A program made the position numbers and the translations under genes. This document shows, one piece after another, positions 10,101 through 19,150 of a DNA stretch of 21,740 bases. The notes under the pieces are model-generated. The model made no database searches. It was given only the letters and a program-made list of their open reading frames with translations, and was not told the origin of the DNA. Numbering within the stretch: the first letter of the stretch is position 1; each line of letters starts with the position of its first letter. Origin of the DNA: Chromera velia (Eukaryota > Sar > Chromeraceae); contig JAHBMJ010004971.1 of NCBI GenBank assembly GCA_018398765.1, forward strand, positions 44,837-66,576, read 5' to 3'.

Positions 10101-10640
10101 GCCTGTCTTCCGTGAGTGATCAGAAGTTGCCTCTTCCCTGTGTGTCTGCAATTATTCGGGAGGAGGACCATGATTTTAGCAGGCTTTCGCAAAAGTTGCG
10201 AGATGTCCCTACTTCTCGTAGCATTGCTACTAATGACCCGAATTCGTTTGCTGCTGCCGGGAGGTCGTCTGTCCTCCCTTCCCCAGAGACGCCAGGTGTT
10301 GCAGCCATAGTTGAGGTAGCAGCCCGCCCCTCGGTGAGTTTGTTTCTTTTTGGTCGAAAGGCATCTGCACTGTTGGATTTAAGTGTACAGACCAGTCTGA
10401 TCAACATCTCTTTCCTCGTATCTGTAGAGCATGAAATGCAGACAGCGAGTGTCAGTTTGAATGCGTTGGGGAACAATAGAATTCTAGTAGTGGGAGAGGC
10501 GTGTGCAGAGTTTTCACATGAGTCTGCACCCGAAAAAATTTTTAAGCACCCAGTACTGGTGATGGAGAATTCAAAGTACGATGTGGTTCTTGGGATAGAT
10601 TTTCTTTGATCCCGATCTGATGTTTCTTTTAAACTTTTCG
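10101..10640 (+). pseudogene. Degraded aspartic protease domain
   Basis: It lies in the same frame as gag, downstream of the zinc knuckle, in the usual protease position. The family needs an Asp-Thr/Ser-Gly active site. Here the aligned tetrapeptide is D-L-S-V (10376-10387): Asp is kept, but the two following residues are replaced. Each replacement is one transition away from an acceptable codon (TCA to TTA, GGT to AGT, GCA to GTA), which is inference. The later hydrophobic motif VVLGIDFL (ending 10606) matches the family's ILGxDFL, and a TGA at 10607 follows where Arg is usual. The enzyme is expected to be dead. Confidence 0.7.
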
Positions 10641-11347
10641 GGGGGGAAAAGCTGTATATGGGAGACCTTCCTCCCTTTGAGGTCTGGTATGATGATGGTT
10701 TGAAATCAACGAAGGTGTGTGCCGCGAAGAGGACGCGTGTGCCCCGATGGCACCGCTCCCTCCTTCAAGTGTCTGTCGATGCCTCGGATGGTTCGGAAGT
10801 CCTTATCTGAAAGAGCTTCCCCCGTAGCTATCCTGGTCTGGCTATTCCTGCTCAGCTGACTACCGTGCAGGGAGGCATCGCAGTTATTGAGGTCACAAAC
10901 ATTTCCCGTTCCAAAATCATAGTCGGTTCGAAGACAGCACTGTCCTTTACAGAGCCGCCCTCTCACATTGCGACGGTGACTGCTGTGATAGCAGAAAAAT
11001 GGCATGTAGGACCATGGAGCATGGAGACGACCCAGACGGCCGAGAGACTGGAGAGATGTGATTGCATATCCTCGGGAAAACCGCTGGAAGTCCCGACACA
11101 CTCTCGGTCAGTCGCTCTACCTACTTTTTTGAATGCACAGAGTGCAGATATGCATCCCTTGCTTCGCTCCCCTTTCCCTTCTCGCTTGCAGACTCCTTTA
11201 AAGGCAGACGTGCCTATGGAGTCTTCAAAGGACCTTCCTCCGATCGATTTGGAGAAGGTTATCTCAGATGTTCCACAGGAGATGATGGGGGAGTACGTGG
11301 GTTTGTTGGGGGAATTTGGAGACCTGTAGTCACAGGGACGTTTTGAT
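10641..11347 (+). pseudogene. Pol linker between protease and reverse transcriptase
   Basis: In-frame Gag-Pol sequence without a catalytic motif I recognise. Similar linkers occur between protease and RT in Ty3/gypsy elements. It carries a TGA at 10808 and a TAG at 11327. Open frames on either side of each stop are in register, so no indel is needed to read through it. Confidence 0.6.
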
Positions 11348-12126
11348 TTGGGAGAATTGAAGGTGAGGGGGAAGCCTTATGAAGCGATTATCCCCACAGA
11401 GACAAGCGTTCCCATCAGATGGCAGCAGGACCGAATCCCCTATCATCAGCGAGAGGATGTGAAGAAAGAATTGGATGCAATGCAGAGTGCAGGGATCATT
11501 CAACCCTCGCATTCCCCATGGGCAGCTGCAGTCATTCTTGTCAAGAAACCTGACGGCTCGACCCGATTCTGCCTCGACTTTCGACGACTCAACACAGCCA
11601 CCAAGCGGGATCTTTTTCCGCTTCCACACATCCAGGAGATACTTGACAAGCTTGCCGGCTCATCAGTGTTCTCTATCCTTGACTACACCTCGGGCTTCCA
11701 TCAACTTTCCTTAAAGGAAGAGGACAGAGAGACGACAGCCTTCATCACTCCGTTTGGGCTGTTTGAATTTCTTCGCATGCCCTTTGATTTAGTCAACGCA
11801 CCCACCCTTTTCCGATGCTCGTTCTCGCATCGCTGTCATAAGAGATAGTACTTGTCTACGTTGATGATGTGATCATCTTCTCTCGCAGTCACGCCGAGCA
11901 CTTGCAGGACCTCCGTAAGGTCTTCACCCTTGTTTGTACCGCCGGTCTGAAGCTCCGCCTCGAAAAAGCACAGATTGGAAAGGCACAGGTGGAGTACCTA
12001 GGTCACACCGTATCTGCCCCTAGAGTCTGTCCAAGTTGAAAGAACACAGAGAAGGTAAAGAACTGGCCGACCCCGACCGACCGTCCGAGCCTTCGCACAT
12101 TCGTTTACTTATACAACTACTACTGA
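11348..12126 (+). pseudogene. Degraded reverse transcriptase domain
   Basis: RNA-directed DNA polymerase of the element. Early motifs are clear: [29 protein letters not shown], then [12 protein letters not shown] with the first catalytic Asp (11681-11683), then [15 protein letters not shown], where Gly is usual at the Asp (GGT to GAT, a transition). The catalytic YVDD is intact at 11857-11868, but in codon frame 1 rather than frame 2. A shift of -1 or +2, perhaps with a small deletion, lies between about 11813 and 11838. Stops are TAA 11839, TGA 12037 and TGA 12124; the last interrupts the thumb motif NYY-x-TF, where family members have Arg. Confidence 0.88.
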
Positions 12127-12690
12127 ACTTTTGTGGAGGGGTTTGCGCAGATTGCCCATCCGCTGAATCAACTGTTACATCCTTTTGATGAAAACAAGCA
12201 GCCCCTTCCCTTTATCTGGACAGCCGCAGCAGATGAAGCCTTCCGGAAGCTTCGCAACCGTCTCACTGAGCCACTTATCTTTTCCTTCCCTGACATGCAT
12301 ACCCCATTCATTGTGAAGCCGGATGCTTGCAACATTTCGATTGGGGGTGTTTTGGTACAAATCAAGGACGGGAGGGAGAGTGTGATCGCATATACAAGCA
12401 GGGGGTTACAGGGGGCGGAGCTGAATTATGGAGCTCCAGAGTGAGAGGCTCTGGTAAATGTGTTTTGCTGCAGGCAGTGGTGACACTACCTGCTTGGCAG
12501 TTCCGTTTTCTTGCGGGTGATCCAGACCGATCACAAACCGAATCTAGCAATGCAGGAGAACAAATTAATGAACAAGAGAATCAAGAAATGGGCTCTCAAA
12601 TTACAGGAGTATGGATTGCAGTTTTTGCATAAGGAGGGGAAGTCCCACACCGATGCAGATGCTGTTTCCCGTCTGCCTGTCCCGAGACAG
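12127..12690 (+). pseudogene. Degraded RNase H domain
   Basis: It degrades the RNA strand during reverse transcription. FIVKPDACNISIGGVL (catalytic-type Asp at 12322-12324) matches the family's F-x-TDAS-x-x-GAVL, and VIAYTSRGL plus ELNYGAPE match the following motifs. TGA at 12442 falls between two Glu codons, and TGA at 12481 falls in QW-x-HYL, where Arg is the usual residue, so both fit CGA to TGA. The domain closes with QTDHKP and HKEGKSHTDADAVSRLP, the standard end of Ty3/gypsy RNase H. Confidence 0.85.
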
Positions 12691-14110
12691 GTAGAGCATT
12701 CGACAGACACAAGCACTCCCCTCTGTCAGCACTGTTTCCTTCCTTCTGATGGGAGTACTCCCCTCAGATCAGGATTTGATGCAGTAGTGGCAGGAGTGAA
12801 GGTAATCGAAGCCGAGTCCGCACCCACACAAGCAATTGTTCCTTTTTTGGAGAAGGTGCAACATTCAGAGCCAACAAAGGTGGAGGTGAAAGATGTGTTT
12901 GAGTACCTGCAGAAGAAGTCTCTTCCGGAGGATCTTCAGCGCCGACGGACGGTGCTAGCATAGGAGTTTTTGTTTGAGTTGAGGGATAGCTTGCTCTACA
13001 GGTTTTCAGGTGAGTCTGAACAGTTGTATATCGTTGCCCATTTGAGAGAGACGGTGCTGGTGATGCACCATAATCACCCCATGGGAGGATATGCAGCAAC
13101 AAAGAAGCTGACAGCTCGGCTTCTTACCGAATTCTGGTGGCCAGGTCTGCGTAAGGATGTGCGCAGCTGGGTCTACAAGTGCCGCCCCTGTTAGGAGAGA
13201 AAAGCACAAGTATCGCAACGCAACCCACAGACCGTTCCCATCCCCACTCGATCCTTCTAGAAGGTTGGCATTGATGTGAAAGGTCCTTTGCCTACCTCTC
13301 GTAGAGGCAACCGATTTGTCCTTGTCATCATGTATGCCCTCACACGATGGCCAGAGACCTTTGCCTTACCAGAGGTCCCTGCATAGGTTGTTGCAAAGAT
13401 TCTTTTCGGGGAGATCATCTGCAGGTATAGCTTTATCGAGGAGTTAGTGTCGGACAGGGGGACGAACTTCTTTAGCGAGATTGTGAGGGAGCTCCTTGCC
13501 CTCATGAAGGTGCGTCACCACACTACAACAGGGTATCATCCACAGGCGAACAGCATCCCTGAGCGATTCAATCGTTCATGGGCTGAAAGAGTGGGGACGC
13601 AGCTAGATCAAGAGAAAGGGGATTGGGATCTCTATCTCCAGCCGTACAACGCAGCATACCGCACTGCTTCCCATGCCGAGACAGGTCTCTGAGACCGTCT
13701 CTCTCCCTTTGAATTGTTGTTTGCTCATACGCCGCAGTCGGTGCTGCGTGTGCAACCACCGCCTGAGGGAGCGAGGTCTCCGCCTGTCCGTTACGATGAC
13801 TACTACGGATTCATTCGACAGAAACGTGTGTAGAAGATCGACAGAGCAGTCACGAGAGCAGAGAAAGAGAAGCAAGCAAGGGAAAGGCGTAATCCCCCTC
13901 CAATGATGCAAAGATTCCGTCTAAAGGACCGTGTGTTCCTGCGCAGACCTCCCAATCCGATGGGGAAGCAAACCGCCTTCAAAGCGAGAGCAGAAGGAAC
14001 CTATGTGGTCGTGGGGACACCGAGGAACAGACCACATATGACCGTGATCAGGCCCCTAGGAGGAAAGAAGAGAGACGTGGTGAGTTCAGACCTAAGTTCA
14101 GACAGATTGC
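12691..14110 (+). pseudogene. Degraded integrase, DD35E catalytic core retained
   Basis: It inserts the element's cDNA. The N-terminal zinc finger shows HHNHPMGGY and CRPC (13180-13191). Its second zinc-binding His is a Tyr codon TAT (13090-13092), one C to T change from CAT. The core keeps Asp at 13273-13275, Asp at 13453-13455 (SDRGTNF) and Glu at 13561-13563 (PERFNR), with exactly 35 residues between the last two. A C-terminal DNA-binding region contains RLKDRVFLRR (from about 13918). Stops are TAG 12961, TAG 13192 (directly after the CRPC Cys, where Gln is typical), TAG 13258, TAG 13384, TGA 13690 and TAG 13831, with no frameshift between them. Confidence 0.88.
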
Positions 14111-14598
14111 AATTGTGGGGGGCAAAGGATGGAGAGAAGGAAGAGAGTGAAAGGAGTGAGGAGAGTGAGGCAGAGGAAGACTCTGCACTGCCGAGAGAAG
14201 AGAGACAGCAGGAAGAGAAAAGAGCAGCTGCAGAGACGAGAAGATCGTCTGAAGGAGAAGGAGCGATCATTCCATCAGGCACTCCTCGATCGGACTTTTG
14301 ATTGGTAGAAGATCCTGAGTTAGAGGATTTGTTGGATGAGTTAGGACTTGGACTAGGACTTGGAAACGAGTTGGAGGTACCTGTTCAGACAGTGGAGGGG
14401 CGGAAGCAGGGAGCTTGACGGAAGGGCCCTTCGCCAGTCCGCATCTCTGCGAGTAGAATTCGAGACGGCAGGGAAACGTACCGAGTCTTGTTCAACGACG
14501 AAACATTTGTCTGGTTGTTAGAGAAAGAGATTGACTTGCCCGAGATGGTTCAAGAATTCGAAAGAAGGAAAGAAAAGGTTTTAATGGGACTGAGTTGA
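14111..14598 (+). pseudogene. Pol C-terminal tail with chromodomain-like end
   Basis: A Glu/Ser/Arg-rich linker (14130-14280) and a short GLGLGLG repeat (near 14345) lead to a final segment of about 45 residues. It reads SRIRDGRETYRVLF, then WLLEKEIDLPEMVQEFERRK. The spacing of the charged start, the Y-x-V strand, the Trp and the C-terminal helix resembles a chromodomain as found in chromoviruses, though the usual W-x-x-W core is incomplete. Stops TGA 14299 and TGA 14416 both fit CGA to TGA. TGA 14596-14598 is probably the true end, because only leader-like sequence and the polypurine tract follow. Confidence 0.5.
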
Positions 14599-14710
14599 AT
14601 GATTTTCATGCTTCCGGAACCTTGTAATGATTGCGCTGATTTCCATACGTTGATGCTGAGGTCCTTTCTATTCTTTCCTTTTTGCGTTCTGCTCAAGGAC
14701 GAGCCGAGTT

Positions 14711-14724
14711 AAGGGAGGGAATGG
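14711..14724 (+). other. Polypurine tract
   Basis: AAGGGAGGGAATGG ends one base before the 3' LTR. This is the expected primer site for plus-strand synthesis. Confidence 0.85.
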
Positions 14725-14725
14725 T

Positions 14726-15168
14726 TGTTGGGGACTAGAAAGAATTTATGCACGCACGCCGAGCGATAAAGAAAGTGCACAGCGATATCAGGCAATAAGC
14801 ACCGCGCGTACATGTAGAGCGCTCATGCAGTTTGCAATGCATACATGAATACATGGAAAAAGAAATACTACAGAAGTGAGTTCACACAAAACGGAATGAT
14901 ACAGAGACAGAACAGACGTCAGAAAGAGGGACACAGCAAATACAGAGGTGATATGCATTTAAGTGGACCGATACAGATGAATACCGTACTACATGCACAA
15001 CGCATACACGCATACAGTTTGACTGACCGATCGTATCTGTTCTGAGTAGCCAACCTGGAATCTCTCTAGAAGGAGTCAAAAGATGAACGACCAGACGAAT
15101 AGGCCTTTGCGTACATACACGTAAGTAGAAGTCGTAGTCCTATACGCTAGCCCTACGTATACTCAACA
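14726..15168 (+). repeat. 3' LTR
   Basis: 443 bases, starting TGTTGGGGAC and ending ACTCAACA. It is co-linear with the 5' LTR. Of the 30 differences, 12 have the T or A (deaminated-type) state here and 18 in the 5' copy, so both copies appear to have been hit. Confidence 0.95.
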
Positions 15169-15173
15169 ATCTG
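15169..15173. repeat. Target-site duplication, right (ATCTG)
   Basis: ATCTG directly follows the 3' LTR and matches 8336-8340. Confidence 0.9.
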
Positions 15174-15690
15174 TCAGAGCTGAGCTAGAGTCTGAGCCAT
15201 AAAATCATTGCAGTAAAAACATCTTCAAATGAGCTTTTAAATGCTTTTTAATGTTTTAATTTATGTACAATAGTATACAAAAAGGACTTATTGTATTGGC
15301 CTGCCACCTGACTCACCGCCGTATCTGAGTGAGATATGCGGAGATATGCGATATGGGTATATTTCTTCAATTTTCTTGTAGCCGCTTGTATGCGCTTGTG
15401 TAGAATTAATTTAATTTAATCAAACACATGGTTACACATGGTTAATTAAGTATAACAGTTGAGCGTTAAGTGGCTGACAAGTGTCAAATTAATTCAGAAT
15501 GAGATTAATAGAGACTAAGAGACATTCATGAACAAGTAGAGTTGAATCTAAGGCTGAATGCGAAAGAGGGAAATCTTCTCCTCTCTATCATTCCCTCCTA
15601 CAAAATTGTACGGGTAAATTCTTGCTACAGCTGGCTACAGCCTAGTATAGCCCAACTAGTGGTTAGTGTTAGAGGTTTGTTTGCTTATAT
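15174..15690. other. AT-rich island, no gene
   Basis: This continues the AT-rich sequence interrupted by the retrotransposon. No open frame exceeds 60 codons. Small tandem duplications are present: GAGATATGCG twice at 15331-15350, and ACACATGGTT twice near 15424-15443. Confidence 0.6.
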
Positions 15691-15699
15691 GTACAACCC

Positions 15700-15870
15700 T
15701 TAGATGTGGTGCAGTGGGAGCATCGGGCCGTCGCCCGGGCCGTGGGCGCCCGGCGAGGCGTATACTGGTCGGACGATTCGCGGTGCACGGGCGGGCCGCG
15801 CGCGTTTCCTGCAATGAATCCGGCCGCACGCAGGCCCGCGGGCGAGAGTTCATGCTGCATGCATGCATGC
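15700..15870. other. Small GC-rich island with CpG-dense core
   Basis: About 150 bases of very GC-rich, CpG-rich sequence (15720-15845) sit between AT-rich DNA and the next promoter, ending in GCAT repeats (15856-15870). Overlapping open frames exist on both strands (63-90 codons), but none has a motif. It may be a regulatory island of the downstream gene, which is inference. Confidence 0.5.
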
Positions 15871-16096
15871 TTGGTTTGGTGCCTTGCCAGAGGCCATGCA
15901 CAGGCATTCTAGCACTTCCATTGAGGGCTCTTCGATGACAAACCTACGTCAACGTCGTAAAGGAGTCGAATCTAGTCATTGTGTCATCAGCGCTCACTTT
16001 TGGCCCCGTGCCTTTGTCGCATTTCTGTACGCTTTCGAACTGTTGTCAGACTGACAAGCGCCAGAAGAGAGAGTCTGTGCAATTTACATGCACTCT

Positions 16097-16102
16097 TATA
16101 TA
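16097..16102 (+). promoter_or_regulatory. TATA-like element of the 16.2-kb gene
   Basis: TATATA lies 74 bases upstream of the ATG at 16176. A start about 30 bases downstream would leave a 5' untranslated region of roughly 45-50 bases. This is a positional argument only. Confidence 0.4.
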
Positions 16103-16175
16103 GAGCTTGGCGCTCTCTACTTGCCTGGCTGTTTCGTGCATTGTCCCTACTCTTTGTGCTTGACTGTAAAATTGG

Positions 16176-17506
16176 ATGTCAATCAACGTCGAAGAGCCTC
16201 ATTCCTACGACGAAGAGAGTGACTCCAACGCTTCTGACTCTTCCGAGTCTTCCCTCCCAACGACCGTCATCCAGAACGCAGTCGGTGACGTTGAGGCGGA
16301 GGACGAGGAGGTGGAGGAACAGGCGAGACACGAAGAAGAGTCGGAGCATGTGAATCTAGACAACCGCAGCACACCCAGAGACAACGGCAGGTTCAGTCAG
16401 GGAGGCAGAGAGGAGAGACACGAAGACGACCGCTTCGACTACGGGTCAGTCCACGCATGCAATCACATCCTTTCGACTTGCTCAAGGCACTCTGTGTGCG
16501 TGTGGATACGTGCTCCCCATGTGCTTTACGAGGCTGAATCCAAGAAAGATGATTGAGAGTTCTGCCTAGCTGTATCCGTTTCCATCCTACACTCGCTCTG
16601 GACCCAATTCACTTCCGTTTCCCTCTTTCCTCTCTGGTCGCATGTCTCACACGTCTTCACCCGTCTACTCACGCGCCTGGTAAAGCTCTCGACTGGTCTG
16701 ACCCAATTTGTACATGTCTTGTTCCCAAACGGACAGGCAGGCAGGCAGGCACGGTTGCTCTTTCTTTCCTGGATTGCGTTTCTCCCTCGTTGTTAGTGCA
16801 GCACCGCTCTCTTGTTGCACGTTTTTCCTGCCCCAACCTTTCTACGTTCCTGTTGCGTCTCTGTTCCTCTCCGCTGTGAATTCCCTCTTATTTCCACCCT
16901 GACATACTGCCGGCCTTTTTGCACGCTCGCCCATGCATATTTCTCCCTGCACACCCGTCTGCATGTCAGACCACCCGTTTGCCAAGTCACTTGAATGCCC
17001 CCTCAGCCACCGGTCTTCCCTTCATTTCATGACACCGAAATGAGTGCAGGCACGCGCGAAATGCAAGAGAGACAGACGGACGGGACTTCAATCGGAGGCA
17101 GGCGCGGGGGACAGACCAAGAGAGGCTGACCGTGCCCCCCATGCACAACTCTGCAGATGGGGGAGGTTTTGCCGCCAGAGACAGAGACCGGGGGAGGTAC
17201 AGCCGGTACTACCCTGACGACCAGCAGCGTAGGAATCGAGAGGAAGACGGGGACAGTGACAGGAACAGCCGGTACCGCGGGGGCCGCCCTGAGAACGGAC
17301 GGCATGGGAGTAGAGAGAGCGAGAGGGAGGGGCGAGGAGCCGCGGACAATGAGAGCCCCCGCATGGAGCCAGAAGAGTTTGAGAAGTACAAGCAGAGGGT
17401 CAGGGCCCAGCGTATGGCCGAACTCAGGTGGGTGTGTTGATCTTTTGCCTTTCGATCGGTATTCTTTTCTGGCTTTGTTTGCAAGATTGATCCAACAACC
17501 TGCGGG

Positions 17507-17548
<42 letters not shown>

Positions 17549-18788
17549 TGAGGGAGGGAGAGAGAGAGAGAGGAAGTGGAGCAAGTGAGCAAACAAGGCG
17601 GACCTCCCGTTTCTTCCTCTCGCTCTCTTCTTGCGAGACAAAGAGAGAGAGCTTTGAAGTCTGGGGACCCTCTCAGACTACCATGCATGCTTCCCCTGCA
17701 TGTCTGCGGGTCGTCAAAATAGAATTAAGAAGGTGATCGAATTCAAAGAAGGTCACCGATGTCAACAAGACAAGTGAGAGACGTGCATGAAGCTCGATTT
17801 GAAATCCGTGTGTCGTAATTTCAATTTGTTTCCTTTTCTCCTCTTTCTCTTTCTCTTTTCTCCTTTTTTGCTTTGTCTCTTCGTTTCTCGCTTGAGTGCT
17901 TCTGAGGTTGTGTGTGTGTTTTTTTTTGCCGCTTCTCTCCTGTTTGTTTCTCTTGTATCCCTTCGTTGTCTGGCCTCTTCTCTTCTGTTTTTTGTTTTCT
18001 CTTGTGTCCGTCTCTTCTTTTTACTGCTGTCTATTCTGTTTCTCTTTCTCGCTCGTCTTTTCCGTTTTTCTGCTCTTTGTGCTTCTCTTCCCTTCTGTCA
18101 ACTTCTGTCCTGTTGTGTTCTTGGCCGTCACTGAGTTTGTTGTGACGTACTCATGGGAGCCCTTGTGTTTGTTTCTTCTTTCTTTTTCTCTCTCTCTGTT
18201 CCTCTGTTTCTGTCTTTCCTTCCTTCCTCCCTTTCTTGCTTCCTTCGTTCCTTCGTTCCTTTGTTCCTTCTCTCTCCCTTGCTTCCCTTCCTTCTTCTCC
18301 TCCCTCTGTTCGCTCCCTTTCCCTTCTTTCTCCTCATTCCTTTCCCCTTCTATCATGCTTCCCTTTTCCCTTTCTTGCTTTCCTCCTGTGCATGCAGCCA
18401 CTATTTCGGTCCTCCCCCACCTCGTCAGCCAATGCCTCTGAGGATGGAAGAGAGCGGCGAGGCAAAAAGGCTCCGAGACCTGCACAAAGATAACCCGGAG
18501 GCACTGCGGGAGGCACTGCGGGGGGCTGCGTTGCGTCTCGGTGCGTGGAACGGGGTCTTTAGCTGGTGCGAGGACGAGGGGCACGGGTTCGATGAGAAGA
18601 ATCCCATCGCGCCGGAGTACAGGCGCCACCTACAGAAAATGAGAGAGAAGGCTATAAAGAAGCAGATGGAAGAGGGCAGACGGAGGAAAGAAGAGGAAGA
18701 CAAGTATCGACGTGAGGTCCTAGCCAGGCATCAGGCCGCGTCAACACGCGGAACCAATCAATCAATCAATCGAACACGCAAAAGATGA
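16176..18788 (+). CDS. Three-exon gene for a charged RD/RE-rich protein, unknown function
   Basis: Proposed exons are 16176-16444, 17050-17427 and 18398-18788, joining to 345 residues. Intron 1 starts GTCAGT and ends GTGCAG; intron 2 starts GTGGGT and ends CATGCAG. Both interrupt the codon after its second base and the phases match on each side. An in-frame TAA (16167) just before ATG 16176 fixes the start. The first 90 residues are acidic and Ser-rich. The middle (about 90-215) is rich in Arg-Asp, Arg-Glu and Arg-Gly, including RDRDRGRYSRYY. Next come a helical segment EEFEKYKQRVRAQRM, the short GPPPPRQP, a charged region around WCEDEGHGFDEKN, and a basic coiled coil ending RTRKR. Composition recalls nuclear RNA-processing proteins, but I recognise no domain. 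An alternative intron 1 acceptor at 17067 keeps the frame and shortens the protein by six residues. Confidence 0.7.
17507..17574 (+). repeat. TC, TG and AG microsatellites in intron 2
   Basis: (TC)n at 17507-17530 joins (TG)n at 17531-17550 and then a GAGGGAG/AG purine run. The CT-to-TG order is the same as at 3751-4157. The rest of intron 2 is almost pure pyrimidine on the coding strand (17820-18395). Confidence 0.9.
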
Positions 18789-19150
18789 ATCCTCTCCTGA
18801 ATCCTATCCTCATCCTATCCTGCGGGCCGCTGAAGGTAGGGAGGGTGGGATTGATGACGGACAGATGGAAAGCAGACGGATGTGTGGGTGGGTGGGTGGG
18901 TGGGTGGGTGAACAGGGAGGGGCTTTATGCTTGAACGTGGAGCATCCACATTTGCATGCATTGAAGGAACTTCCAAAGCAAGCAAAGAAGATTACGCATT
19001 TCTGGCGAGGACTGGCAGTGCCGCATGCGAATACACTGTTATTCAACGAGATTGGATAAAACTCTCATTGAAGTTTCGATTGAACAACAGCAGCATGCAT
19101 ACAAGAAGCTTAGCAAGAGTTAAAGCCAAAAGACTGATTTTCACGGCAGG
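18789..19150. other. 3' flank of the charged-protein gene, no further gene
   Basis: ATCCTATCCT-type repeats directly follow the stop, then a GGGT array at 18885-18910. Short open frames (64-78 codons) on both strands overlap and lack motifs. Confidence 0.5.

Larger units (their letters stand above)
8341..15168 (+). mobile_element. Ty3/gypsy-type LTR retrotransposon, complete but inactivated
   Basis: The element is 6,828 bases long with two 443-base LTRs bounded by TGTTGGGGAC and AACA, a 5-bp duplication, a primer-binding site, a polypurine tract and one Gag-Pol path. Domain order is Gag, CCHC knuckle, protease, RT, RNase H, integrase, then a chromodomain-like tail. Integrase after RNase H places it in Ty3/gypsy rather than Ty1/copia. 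The reading path is codon frame 2 from 8918 to about 11815, then frame 1 to 14598. It carries stops at 9050, 9074, 9101, 9665, 10607, 10808, 11327, 11839, 12037, 12124, 12442, 12481, 12961, 13192, 13258, 13384, 13690, 13831, 14299 and 14416. All fit C to T changes in CAA, CAG or CGA. The copy cannot make its own proteins unless stops are read through. Confidence 0.95.

Noticed and set aside
8918..14598. Reassigned genetic code (stops read as Gln or Arg)
   Set aside because: All three stop codons occur, the UGT gene and the three-exon gene end normally, and catalytic residues are also lost. Decay by C to T change is simpler, though recoding of UAG alone is not formally excluded.
17896..18441. 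181-codon Phe/Leu/Ser-rich frame inside intron 2 and the matching minus-strand Lys/Glu/Arg-rich frame
   Set aside because: Both arise from the pyrimidine-rich intron; the splice phases of the three-exon gene explain the region better.
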